A DNA stretch of 17,411 nt. It comes from Nitrospira defluvii (lineage in GTDB: Bacteria > Nitrospirota > Nitrospiria > Nitrospirales > Nitrospiraceae). Under the pieces are notes generated by a model, which did not search any database, was not told the origin of the DNA, and worked only from the letters and a program-made list of their open reading frames with translations. Positions 1 through 7,754 of the stretch are shown here, piece by piece (the stretch's first letter is position 1; each line of letters starts with the position of its first letter). The stretch spans positions 1 through 17,411 of the forward strand of contig JACQHN010000021.1 in NCBI GenBank assembly GCA_016199015.1, read 5' to 3'. The position numbers were made by a program, and so were the translations under genes.

Positions 1-1584
1 GGACGGCGGTGCCGCGGTCCCCAAGCGACGGCGTGGGCGCTGGGTCTACTCGCGGTCATGGCCATGATCCCTCCCGCACATTCAGGCGACATTCCCTTGG
101 CCGACTCCATTCCTTCCACGGTCTACGAGATTGAGCTGACCTATGTCGGCGAACAGACTACGCCTACCGTGGCCTTCAGTGGTCATCCTGATGCCGTGCC
201 ACCTCTATCTTATCGACCGTTTGTGCCCATTCTTGAACTGCAGTCAGGGCTAGGGGACGCCCGCCCGTTCGGTCCCTGCCACGGCCAGATGACCAACAGT
301 CACCAAGGCATCGAACTACAGTGGGTAGCTGAGGAGGGGGCGCGCTGCGGGCAGCGCATCGCGCTGCATGGGGCCGGATCGCCGATGGATCTCCTGTCCT
401 ACGAGCGGTTGCGGATTCGTGGACGAGCAACGGGTCAGGTGGTAGTGGCGCTGGAAGATGTAGCGGGTCGCCTTCGAGAGGACAACGTGCCGTTGGCGAC
501 GGTCGCCGGACCGTTCGACGTCACCGTTCCACTGAAGGAGATCGGTCGCCGGTTGGATCTCCGGCGCCTGACCTCCCTCGTGGTCTCCATGGAGGGCGGC
601 AGCGCACACATCATGATTGAACAGATTGAGGTGGCCGAGAGGCAGTCGGGGGCCATGCGCCAGGCTGGAACCGGTTTCTGGGTGTGGAATTATCGCGCGG
701 CGATGAGCGATCCGGAGATCCTGTTGAGTACTTGTAGATCTCAGGGTTGTTCCAGAGTCCTGATCCAGATGCCTTCCCAAGTGGACGATGACGCACTCTG
801 GAGCGAGTATGCCAGGCTCTTGACGAGGGTGCGGGACGCCGGCATCGAAGCCATGGCGTTGGACGGGTATCCCGAAGCTATTCAGGAACCTCACAGATTG
901 GCCGATAAGATACAGCGGCTGCTGCGTCTCTTGAAGCCCGGCACGTTGTTCGGCGTGCAACTCGATATCGAGCCCTATGTGTTGCCGGGATTTTTGAAGG
1001 ACGAGGCGCAACTCCGTCGGTATCTCGAGGCTATCGAGACGGTGAAGGAAGTCATCGCAGGGCGTACTCGCCTCTCGATGGTGATTCCATTTTGGCTGGC
1101 GTCTCCGACGATCGCGGGCCGTCCGCTGGCCTATGCCGTCATGGATCGGGCCGACGAGGTCGCAGTGATGAGTTATCGCACCGATACGGACGAAGTGCAG
1201 GACATCGCCGAAGATATCCTGCGCTATGGTGATCTGATCGGAACCGCGGTGTGGCTGGCCTTGGAGACGACGCCGTTGCCGGTCGAACAGCATGTGGTGT
1301 TGCGCCGGGAAACGCAACCGGCTCGGGTCGACGCCGTGCTGGACTATGATCTTCGGCTCCTACGATGGGCGCCGTTGTCTGCGACGCAAGTGGCGTCACC
1401 TCGACGGGAGTGGTTCCGCGTCCATCACCGATACACCGTCAGGCCGGAACGTCTCACCTTTGCCGGTCGTTCGCGAGCTGAGGTCACAGGGGCCGTCGAG
1501 ACCCTGTTGAATGGTACTGCGCACCACAGTTTTGCGGGAGTGATCATTCACGATCTCGATGGGTTCCGGGCCCTGAGAGAGTAG
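1..1584 (+). CDS. Secreted glycosidase-like protein, 5' end outside window (carbohydrate-binding-like domain plus TIM-barrel)
   Basis: The reading frame is open from base 1. The stretch before the first in-window ATG (58) encodes a basic start (GRRCRG) and a hydrophobic run ending in a plausible signal-peptidase site near PPAHS, so the true start lies upstream and the ATG at 58 is probably inside the signal peptide. Numbered from that ATG, residues about 20-200 look like a jelly-roll, CBM11/CIA30-like domain. Residues about 210-505 look like a TIM-barrel of the GH18-like kind: a strand with LDIEP carries a DxE pair (D303, E305), and a later strand carries MSYRT (371-375). By analogy with GH18 the DxE pair would be catalytic. 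Inferred role: binding or trimming of an exported polysaccharide in the periplasm. The next gene starts 23 nt after the stop, so they are probably cotranscribed. Substrate is unknown and a non-catalytic role is possible. The fold call is moderate, the secreted location firmer. Confidence 0.6.
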   Translation, partial: GRRCRGPQATAWALGLLAVMAMIPPAHSGDIPLADSIPSTVYEIELTYVGEQTTPTVAFSGHPDAVPPLSYRPFVPILELQSGLGDARPFGPCHGQMTNSHQGIELQWVAEEGARCGQRIALHGAGSPMDLLSYERLRIRGRATGQVVVALEDVAGRLREDNVPLATVAGPFDVTVPLKEIGRRLDLRRLTSLVVSMEGGSAHIMIEQIEVAERQSGAMRQAGTGFWVWNYRAAMSDPEILLSTCRSQGCSRVLIQMPSQVDDDALWSEYARLLTRVRDAGIEAMALDGYPEAIQEPHRLADKIQRLLRLLKPGTLFGVQLDIEPYVLPGFLKDEAQLRRYLEAIETVKEVIAGRTRLSMVIPFWLASPTIAGRPLAYAVMDRADEVAVMSYRTDTDEVQDIAEDILRYGDLIGTAVWLALETTPLPVEQHVVLRRETQPARVDAVLDYDLRLLRWAPLSATQVASPRREWFRVHHRYTVRPERLTFAGRSRAEVTGAVETLLNGTAHHSFAGVIIHDLDGFRALRE

Positions 1585-1607
1585 CGCGAGAGAGAAGGCT
1601 GGCCGAG

Positions 1608-3989
1608 TTGAAACGGACGCACGATCCTACGCCGGGGTCATTCGAGATGGTCCTGGCGGCCTTCCGCCTAGCGACGATGACCGTCGTCATGGCTGCTTGG
1701 TGGGGAACGCCAACCGGCGGTGCGTTTGCAGGCGTCAAAGAGTCCTCACCGCGAGCCCTTTTAGAACGGGCCAAAACCTACGAACAGGCAAAAGAGTACG
1801 AGTCCGCCATTGCGGATTATCGTCGGTTCTTGGCTGCCCGGCCTGAGAATGATGACGTTCGCGCCACGATCGCGAAACTCCTCTCATGGCAAGGTCAGTT
1901 TGCTGAAGCGGCCTCACTCTATCAGGACGTGTTAACCCGCCATCCCCTCGACGACGAAAGCCGAGTCGGCCTTGCGCGAGTGCTTTCGTGGCAACAGAAG
2001 TATGACGACGCGCGGCGAGAGTATGAACGGGTCCTTCTGGAGGAACCTCAGCACCTCGACGCCTTGCGCGGGCTGGCTGATGTGCTCACGTGGAGCGGCC
2101 ATCCGGATCAGGCGATCCCCTATTATGAGCGGGTTGTGGCGGCCACCGGCGATGCGGAAGTGGTGGCTCGTCTTCGTGCCTTGAAGGTCGAGTTGAGCCA
2201 GACACACATTTCCCCCAAGGGGCCTACAGGCGATCCGTCGTCTGCTGGAACGATTTCTCCCAACGGAACTCAGGCGCTGGAGCGTGGACGCCGATTGGAG
2301 ACGATGCGTCAGGACGTCGAGGCTGCGTCCGTCTACCGCGAAGGCCTGCAACAGGATCCAGAAAACGATGATTTGCGTAGCGCATTGGCGCGGCTCCTGT
2401 CCTGGCAAGGGGCGCATGCCGAGGCGACCATGCTGTATCGCGAGGTATTGGCTCGCCATCCAGAGGATCAGGACATCCGTGTCGCGTTGGCGCAGGTCCT
2501 CGCGTGGCAGAAGCAGTTCGATGAAGCTCATCGGCTCTATGACCAGGTATTGCAGACCGACCCAAAGCGTATCGAGGCCCGGAGAGGACTCGCCGAGCTC
2601 GCGCACTGGCAGGGCCACCAGGCGGATGCCCTGAGTCGCTACGAGGCGTTGGTCGCGGAGACACAGGATCCCGAAATTGAAGAGCAGCTGAACGCCGTCA
2701 AGTCCGAACTGCTCGCTGCCTCGCAGCAGGCTCCTGTGAGCACGACTCTTCCGGTTACGCCAACGCCGGATACGGTATCGCGGACCACCACCGCTGCACT
2801 GGAGCGAGCCAGAACGTTGGAGGCGAGCAAGCAATATCATGAGGCTGAAGCGCTCTACCGTGAGATATTGCAGCAGCATCCCGACAACGACGACGTTCGT
2901 AGCGCATTGGCGCGGGTCCTCTCCTGGCAGGGTGCCCACGCCGAGGCGACCACGCTGTATCGCGAGGTGCTGGTTCGCCATCCAGAAGATCAGGACATCC
3001 GTGTCGCGTTGGCGCAGGTCCTCTCCTGGCAGAAGCAGTTCGATGACGCCCATCGCCTCTACGCGCAGGTCCTGGAGGCGGATCCAAAACAGATCGAGGC
3101 CCGGCGTGGACTCGCCGAGGTGGCGCATTGGCGGGGCAATCGGTCGGAAGCGCTGCAGCGGTACGAGGCACTGCTCGCCGAGACACATGATCCGGATATT
3201 GAACAACGACTACGTGCCGTGAAATCGGAATTGTTGGTGTCGCCACGGGCGGCGGTGGGACAAGGGCTGACCGGGCTGCGCATCCCGTATCGCGACTATG
3301 CCAAAATCGGCTACGGGCACTATTCCTATACCAAAAACCAACCTGATGAGCGCGATCTGCTGTTTGAAATTGCCAAGCCGATCGGTGATCAAACGTTGGT
3401 GCTGCGGGCCGAGCCGATCAATCGGTTCGGGTTTCACGACACACCGGTCTCGGCCGAGTTGTACAGTCCGCTCTGGCAGCGGGCCTGGGGCTATGTGGCG
3501 GCGCAAGGAACGATCAATCCACATTTCTCGCCCAACTACTCGTTCGTCGGCGAAGTCGCGCAGGGGCTGGGCGGCGTGCATGCCTCCCTGGCGCCGATCG
3601 AAGTGTCCTTCGGGTATCGTCGTCTGAATTATAAGAAGGACGATATCGATCTGCTGATGCCAGGGTTGACGATTTTCCTGCCGTTTAATCTGTGGCTGAC
3701 TGAGAAGATCTACCTGATCCCGAACACGGGGGCCGTCACGCTCTCCTCGCAACTGACCTGGCGACCGACGGATCGGTTGCAGTTCTTCGCCTCAGGCTCG
3801 TTCGGTACGTCGGGTGAACGGATTGTGGCGGCGCAGGACTTTACCCGGGTGGGGAGCCGCACCATTCAGGGTGGCGTGACCTTCCCCATCACCGAGCGAT
3901 TCTCGGCGGAAGCCTCCGGCTACTACGAAGACCGCGGATTTCTCTATATCCGTCGCGGCGGCAATCTCAGCCTGATCTATCACTGGTAA
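1608..3989 (+). CDS. TPR protein with C-terminal YaiO-like outer-membrane beta-barrel (polysaccharide export/assembly)
   Basis: The 793-aa frame opens with TTG at 1608, preceded by GAAGG about 10 nt upstream. An in-frame ATG at 1647 (residue 14) is an alternative start. Both give a signal peptide with a hydrophobic core at 21-32 and likely cleavage after AFA (residue 41). Residues 50-546 form three tandem units of 172-174 residues, each with about four TPR helix pairs and a capping helix, so roughly twelve TPRs. Residues about 556-793 are rich in alternating aromatic and polar strands and end in SLIYHW; a terminal aromatic is typical of BAM-inserted barrels. The layout matches YaiO-type proteins and, more loosely, BcsC, PgaA and PelB, where periplasmic TPRs guide polymer to an outer-membrane pore. 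It lies between a glycosidase-like gene and a deacetylase gene (4-nt gap to the latter), which supports an exopolysaccharide role. The barrel here is small, so a true export pore is inference. Confidence 0.8.
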   Translation: MKRTHDPTPGSFEMVLAAFRLATMTVVMAAWWGTPTGGAFAGVKESSPRALLERAKTYEQAKEYESAIADYRRFLAARPENDDVRATIAKLLSWQGQFAEAASLYQDVLTRHPLDDESRVGLARVLSWQQKYDDARREYERVLLEEPQHLDALRGLADVLTWSGHPDQAIPYYERVVAATGDAEVVARLRALKVELSQTHISPKGPTGDPSSAGTISPNGTQALERGRRLETMRQDVEAASVYREGLQQDPENDDLRSALARLLSWQGAHAEATMLYREVLARHPEDQDIRVALAQVLAWQKQFDEAHRLYDQVLQTDPKRIEARRGLAELAHWQGHQADALSRYEALVAETQDPEIEEQLNAVKSELLAASQQAPVSTTLPVTPTPDTVSRTTTAALERARTLEASKQYHEAEALYREILQQHPDNDDVRSALARVLSWQGAHAEATTLYREVLVRHPEDQDIRVALAQVLSWQKQFDDAHRLYAQVLEADPKQIEARRGLAEVAHWRGNRSEALQRYEALLAETHDPDIEQRLRAVKSELLVSPRAAVGQGLTGLRIPYRDYAKIGYGHYSYTKNQPDERDLLFEIAKPIGDQTLVLRAEPINRFGFHDTPVSAELYSPLWQRAWGYVAAQGTINPHFSPNYSFVGEVAQGLGGVHASLAPIEVSFGYRRLNYKKDDIDLLMPGLTIFLPFNLWLTEKIYLIPNTGAVTLSSQLTWRPTDRLQFFASGSFGTSGERIVAAQDFTRVGSRTIQGGVTFPITERFSAEASGYYEDRGFLYIRRGGNLSLIYHW
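1755..2270 (+). repeat. Intragenic TPR repeat unit A (172 codons)
   Basis: First of three tandem units in the TPR/barrel gene (residues 50-221). It shares the order ALLERAK..., PENDDVR..., LSWQ..., LRGLADV... with the next two units but is clearly diverged from them. Its PENDD motif begins at 1842, 516 bp before the equivalent point in unit B. Confidence 0.65.
2271..2792 (+). repeat. Intragenic TPR repeat unit B (174 codons)
   Basis: Residues 222-395 of the TPR/barrel protein. It is highly similar to unit C at both protein and DNA level: the string starting gatcaggacatccgtgtcgc at 2466 recurs exactly 522 bp later at 2988. A Pro/Thr/Ser-rich linker (about residues 374-395) closes the unit. 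Confidence 0.85.
2793..3240 (+). repeat. Intragenic TPR repeat unit C (third copy)
   Basis: Residues 396 to about 546, offset by 174 codons from unit B and nearly identical to it across the central two TPRs (EVLxRHPEDQDIRVALAQVL). The third linker is missing; the unit runs directly into the beta-barrel domain. Confidence 0.8.
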
Positions 3990-3993
3990 GAAC

Positions 3994-5940
3994 ATGGAAC
4001 GGGCCACAGTTATTCGCCTTGTCGGTGCCGCCCTCGTCCTGCTGTTCCTTGTGGCCGGGAGCTGGATCCTATTCTGGTCGCAAATCGATCGGCCTATCGA
4101 CATTCCCGAACAGGATTTTCATCGGTTTCCCGGGGTTGCGGGCCCGAGCCATGTGACGGTCGTGCCGCCTCGGGTGCCGGCCTCATGGACGACCTATGGG
4201 CAGGGCTCCAAGAGTCGCATGGCGATTCTGCTGACCGATCCCGACTCCTCATGGCTCGGGTTGGCGCATGGGTTGAAGTCGATCGGTATCCCGTTTCGCA
4301 TCACCCGCGATGTTCGTGAAGCCCTGACGCATCAGGTCGTGTTGGTCTATCCGATGATCTCCGGGAAGGTGTTGTCCCCGGAGGAACTTCAGGCGCTGGG
4401 GGATTTTCCCAAATCGGGCGGCACGCTGATCGGGGTGCAGGTACTGGGCGGGGGGTTGAGCCGGGTGTTCGGATTTCGCGATGCGGCCGCCTCTCGCCAG
4501 CGTTATGACCTGAGATTGGCGGTGTCTGATCCCTTGTTGGCGGAGTTCACCGACCCGCGCGAACGACGGCTGCGGATCGGCATTCGAGAGAAGGGGCTCG
4601 AGGTGATGGGGACCTATGGCTACACCGAAAGCGCCAAGCCGCTGGCGGTCTTCGATGACGGGACCGCCGCTGTGACTCAGGCTATCTACGGGAGCGGCCG
4701 GGCCTATGCCATCGGGTTGGATCTCGGGTTTCTGCTGCTGAAGGGATACAACAATCGCGCTGATGAACTCGTTCAGAGCTACGACAATCAGTTCGACCCG
4801 ACGCTTGATGTGTGGCTGCGCCTGCTCAAATCCATCTACCGCGCGGCGCAAGAGGGGGCGGTGACTGTGGGGACGGTGCCGTTCGGGAAGTCACTCTCCG
4901 TGATGCTCACGCATGATGTGGATTTTACCCGGTCGATCAAAAACGCCGTCGATTACGCGGAGTATGAGAAGAGTCAGGGGCTGGTCGGCACCTATTTCAT
5001 CCAGGTGAAATACATTCGCGACTACAACGACGATATTTTTTTCAACGACGAAGGGGTGGGGTATCTCGCTCGGCTTGCGGAACTCGGGATGGAGTTGGGC
5101 AGTCACACGATTGCCCATTCGAAGGTCTTCGATCAGTTCCCGATGGGGACGGGGCGGGAGGCCTATCCGTCGTACGCCCCATATGTCAAAAGTCGCATGA
5201 AGGCCCAGAATGCGAGCGTGCTCGGAGAACTGCGCGTCAGCAAGTTTCTGATCGATCACTTTTCCGGCCAGGAGATCGTCTCCTTCAGGCCCGGCGAGCT
5301 GTCCAATCCATACGGTCTCCCGCAAGCGCTCCTGGCGACGGGGTTCCGGTACAGTTCGACGGCAACGGCGAACAACTCGCTCACGCATCTACCCTATCAG
5401 CTGACCTATGACCGATTGACCGAGAGTGAAGTCGATATTTTTGAATTTCCGGTCACGATCGAGGACGAAGAGTTGCCGAAGATGGGTGACCGGCTCCCGC
5501 AGGCCCTGGAGGTCGCGAGAAAGATCAGCCGCTACGGCGGCTCGGTCGTCGTGCTCATTCACCCGAATATTCTCGATCACAAGCTCGCCTTCGAGAAGGG
5601 ATTTGTGGAGGGAGTGCGACCTTATGCCTGGTTTGGCTCGGTGGGGGAATTCGGCCGATGGTGGGCTGCGCGTAACCAGGTCGAGATCGACGTGGCGCGC
5701 GATGCTGCGACCATGCGAGTGATGGTGACCGCTCCCAAACCGGTGGCGGGGTTGACGATCGAGGTCCCCGAAGGCTGGAAATTCACTCCATCCAGCGCCT
5801 CTTCCAAGGGCACCAAGCAACGGGGGAAGGTCGTGGCGTTTCCAGAACTGCAGGGTACGCAGAGGCTCCAGTTTACGCGTAATGCGGCGCCGGTGCTGCC
5901 TCACCCTCCATCATCATCGCCTGTCCATCGTCGCTCATAA
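3994..5940 (+). CDS. Membrane-anchored polysaccharide deacetylase (NodB fold) with extra N- and C-terminal domains
   Basis: A 648-aa protein. Residues 8-29 form a single hydrophobic anchor or uncleaved signal, placing the rest in the periplasm. Residues about 70-260 look like a Rossmann/glutamine-amidotransferase-like domain without an obvious catalytic Cys. Residues about 300-540 carry the NodB (carbohydrate esterase 4) motifs: MLTHDVD at 304-310 (D308 as likely base, D310 with the histidines for metal), HTIAH with metal ligands H371 and H375, FRPGE at 431-435, and LIHP with H523. Residues about 565-632 look like a small beta-sandwich; the last 15 are Pro/Ser-rich. Family knowledge: such enzymes remove N- or O-acetyl groups from polysaccharides. 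The start lies 4 nt after the preceding stop, so translation is probably coupled; no good Shine-Dalgarno is visible. Inferred role: deacetylating the polymer handled by the TPR/barrel protein. Function is confident, substrate unknown. Confidence 0.88.
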   Translation: MERATVIRLVGAALVLLFLVAGSWILFWSQIDRPIDIPEQDFHRFPGVAGPSHVTVVPPRVPASWTTYGQGSKSRMAILLTDPDSSWLGLAHGLKSIGIPFRITRDVREALTHQVVLVYPMISGKVLSPEELQALGDFPKSGGTLIGVQVLGGGLSRVFGFRDAAASRQRYDLRLAVSDPLLAEFTDPRERRLRIGIREKGLEVMGTYGYTESAKPLAVFDDGTAAVTQAIYGSGRAYAIGLDLGFLLLKGYNNRADELVQSYDNQFDPTLDVWLRLLKSIYRAAQEGAVTVGTVPFGKSLSVMLTHDVDFTRSIKNAVDYAEYEKSQGLVGTYFIQVKYIRDYNDDIFFNDEGVGYLARLAELGMELGSHTIAHSKVFDQFPMGTGREAYPSYAPYVKSRMKAQNASVLGELRVSKFLIDHFSGQEIVSFRPGELSNPYGLPQALLATGFRYSSTATANNSLTHLPYQLTYDRLTESEVDIFEFPVTIEDEELPKMGDRLPQALEVARKISRYGGSVVVLIHPNILDHKLAFEKGFVEGVRPYAWFGSVGEFGRWWAARNQVEIDVARDAATMRVMVTAPKPVAGLTIEVPEGWKFTPSSASSKGTKQRGKVVAFPELQGTQRLQFTRNAAPVLPHPPSSSPVHRRS

Positions 5941-6180
5941 ATCAGGCGGCAGAGATCCTCAAAAACATGTGTATCTCCGCGCCGCGCCGTTGAGCAACGA
6001 AGGCTCGCGGTCGGCATGCTGTGCGGGCATCGGCCGGGTTGCGCGAGGTTCGTCCATTGCCTGTCTGCCATGGTGAGTAGCGAGGACAGGGTTTCGGTAC
6101 CCGATAGAGGACGACGGATGTGACGGCGCATTCCGCGTCGTCGTGCAGCGATGATCGGAGCCAGGGCGGACCGACAGGCG
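5941..6180. other. Convergent intergenic gap (240 bp), no clear terminator
   Basis: The + strand polysaccharide operon and the - strand phosphorelay operon both end here. I see no gene and no GC stem followed by a T-run on either strand. The best inverted repeat is a 7-bp stem (GACGACG at 6110-6116 with CGTCGTC at 6136-6142) with a 19-nt loop, too weak to call. Confidence 0.6.
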
Positions 6181-7293
6181 TTAAGCCCTGTGTGAATGAG
6201 GCGCGACGGTGGGAACCTGAACGGTTTTCCCAACGTTTGTTTGGGCCATGAAGGGCAGGAGGTGCTCGTGCGACTCAATCGTCGACAGCTCGCCGCACAG
6301 GTCGGCCAGTTTCTCGGGAGTCATCCAGGGGAGATTCGAGAGGGCTTCAGCCGCCCGATAGCGCACCCACCAGTGATCATCATCGAGTAACCGAATCAGT
6401 CGAGGCTCGTCCTCCTCAACCCCCATCTTGCCGAGCGCCGATGCGGCCTGGAGCCGTACGTACCAGGTCGTGTGATTCAGATGCTCGCGAACCGTCGAGA
6501 CATCTCTCGGGTCGCTGCATTGACCGAACAGGAACAAGCAGGCAGAGAGCACGTCATCCGAGGGCGCCTCCTCCTGAAGGAGCGCCCGTAGAGGAGGGAG
6601 TCCCTGTGAGCTGCGGGTTGCGGCCAGGTGGCGAATCAGGCGCGCGGCGATTTCAGGCGAGGCTTGGGTGGCGGCTTTGGCGATGGTTTCAGCCGCGAGG
6701 TCCGGGCCCACGGCTTCGAACATGGCGACCACTTTGAGCGGGGACCAGTCCTTCCGATGGCTCATCACCGGGATGAGCAGAGGGATTGCTGCCTGCGCGT
6801 CGATGTTCAGCAAGGCCTTGGCCGCGACCAAAGACAAGAACGCATTGTCGGCCTGCAACATAACGGCGAGCTCGTTCCAGACGGACCGCTCCTGAAGATG
6901 GCCCAGGGTGACAATCGCCAAGAGTCGCCGGCGCAGGAGTCTGGCGCGCAAGAGTCGTTTGGCAAACTGGTCGGTCCCCATCCGTCGCGCAAGCTCGTTC
7001 AGCTGAGTGCGTGCATCTCCACGAATGGATTCAAAGCAATGGTTCCACAGATGGAGGAAGGCCACATGGTCACGAGGCTTGAGCGTGGGAAGGCGGTCGG
7101 GCATCTCCACGACACATTGGGCCAGCAAGGGTCGCCAGGTCTCGGTGACGGTTCGGCGCCGTCGTTCCTTGGCAAGGCGGATGAACCGGAGCAGGAGAAT
7201 CCCCAGCAAGAGCAGGATGACAGCGGAATAAATGCAGAGCACGGCAATGCTGCCCACCCGGAGGGTCAGGTCGGAATGGTTGAGGGCAAGCAC
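6181..7293 (-). CDS. Membrane-anchored HEAT-repeat protein
   Basis: A 370-aa protein starting at GTG (7293), with GAGAGGA about 8 nt upstream. Residues 14-35 form one transmembrane helix followed at once by a basic stretch (RLAKERRRR), so by the positive-inside rule the rest faces the cytoplasm. Residues about 110-350 are a run of HEAT-type helical repeats; the clearest are VRLQAASALGKMG and VRYRAAEALSNL, whose spacing and Ala/Leu pattern match HEAT/PBS-lyase repeats. No catalytic motif is visible, so it is probably a scaffold or binding surface. It is the last gene of the - strand operon, 23 nt after the stop of a single-domain response regulator, which makes it a plausible receiver of the phosphorelay signal or an adaptor between the relay and an inner-membrane target. 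The partner is unknown. Confidence 0.8.
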   Translation of the reverse strand: MLALNHSDLTLRVGSIAVLCIYSAVILLLLGILLLRFIRLAKERRRRTVTETWRPLLAQCVVEMPDRLPTLKPRDHVAFLHLWNHCFESIRGDARTQLNELARRMGTDQFAKRLLRARLLRRRLLAIVTLGHLQERSVWNELAVMLQADNAFLSLVAAKALLNIDAQAAIPLLIPVMSHRKDWSPLKVVAMFEAVGPDLAAETIAKAATQASPEIAARLIRHLAATRSSQGLPPLRALLQEEAPSDDVLSACLFLFGQCSDPRDVSTVREHLNHTTWYVRLQAASALGKMGVEEDEPRLIRLLDDDHWWVRYRAAEALSNLPWMTPEKLADLCGELSTIESHEHLLPFMAQTNVGKTVQVPTVAPHSHRA

Positions 7294-7316
7294 GCGGACA
7301 TCCTCTCCGAAATCGC

Positions 7317-7712
7317 TTACGCCAATGGGCCCAGGAAACGCTTCAGTCGGCTGGTCAGCTCACGGGGATTGAAGGGCTTGAGCATGTAATCGTTGGCCCC
7401 GTTCTCGAGGGCTCGCTTGATGTCGTGCTCGCTCCCGTCGGCCGTCAACATCACGACCGGGACTTTCTCCCATGCTATTTTGCTTCGGATGTAGGTGAGC
7501 ACTTGCAAGCCGCTCAAAAAGGGGAGCATCACGTCCAGCAAGACGATATCCGGAGGCGGCATGGTGTCGACCAGCTCCTGCGCACTGCGGCCATCCTTGG
7601 CATGCACCACGCGGTAATTCGCCCGCTCCAGCAAAAACTTCAGCAGGCTGGCAGTATCCTCCTCGTCTTCCACCATTAAGACTTTCGGTTTATAGTTTGC
7701 CGTCAGTTCCAT
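7317..7712 (-). CDS. Single-domain response regulator (CheY-like), RR-1
   Basis: A 131-aa protein that is a receiver domain and nothing else. Key residues are all present: acidic pair E15/D16, phospho-acceptor D60 (LLDVMLP), T90 (MLTA) and K112 (LKPF). There is no output domain: the sequence ends at FLGPLA just after helix 5. A stand-alone receiver can act by binding a partner (as CheY does) or pass phosphate onward in a relay (as Spo0F does). The ATG at 7712 is preceded by GAGGAG at good spacing, and that site lies in a 12-bp perfect palindrome. It sits between RR-2 (42-nt gap) and the HEAT gene (23-nt gap) in the same operon. The family call is very firm. Confidence 0.95.
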   Translation of the reverse strand: MELTANYKPKVLMVEDEEDTASLLKFLLERANYRVVHAKDGRSAQELVDTMPPPDIVLLDVMLPFLSGLQVLTYIRSKIAWEKVPVVMLTADGSEHDIKRALENGANDYMLKPFNPRELTSRLKRFLGPLA

Positions 7713-7724
7713 AGGAGCGCTCCT
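7713..7724 (-). promoter_or_regulatory. Perfect 12-bp palindrome covering the RR-1 ribosome-binding site
   Basis: AGGAGCGCTCCT is its own reverse complement and abuts the ATG of RR-1. It contains the Shine-Dalgarno GAGGAG. In mRNA it could form only a 4-bp hairpin with a GCGC loop, or pair between two transcripts. It may be chance. Confidence 0.3.
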
Positions 7725-7754
7725 CAGTTGCCGGGGTGTGAGGGGGCCTAGCCC

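Noticed and set aside
316..1317. 333-codon antisense frame in the glycosidase-like gene
   Set aside because: Its His/Arg/Gln-rich translation is typical of an antisense shadow; the + strand frame has a signal peptide and coherent domains.
1932..3206. Long open frame (424 codons) antisense to the TPR gene
   Set aside because: It mirrors the TPR codon pattern, repeats with the 522-bp period, has no domain sense and no ribosome site; it is a by-product of GC-rich coding on the other strand.
6110..6142. Inverted repeat as a terminator between the convergent operons
   Set aside because: Only a 7-bp stem with a 19-nt loop and no T-run on either side.
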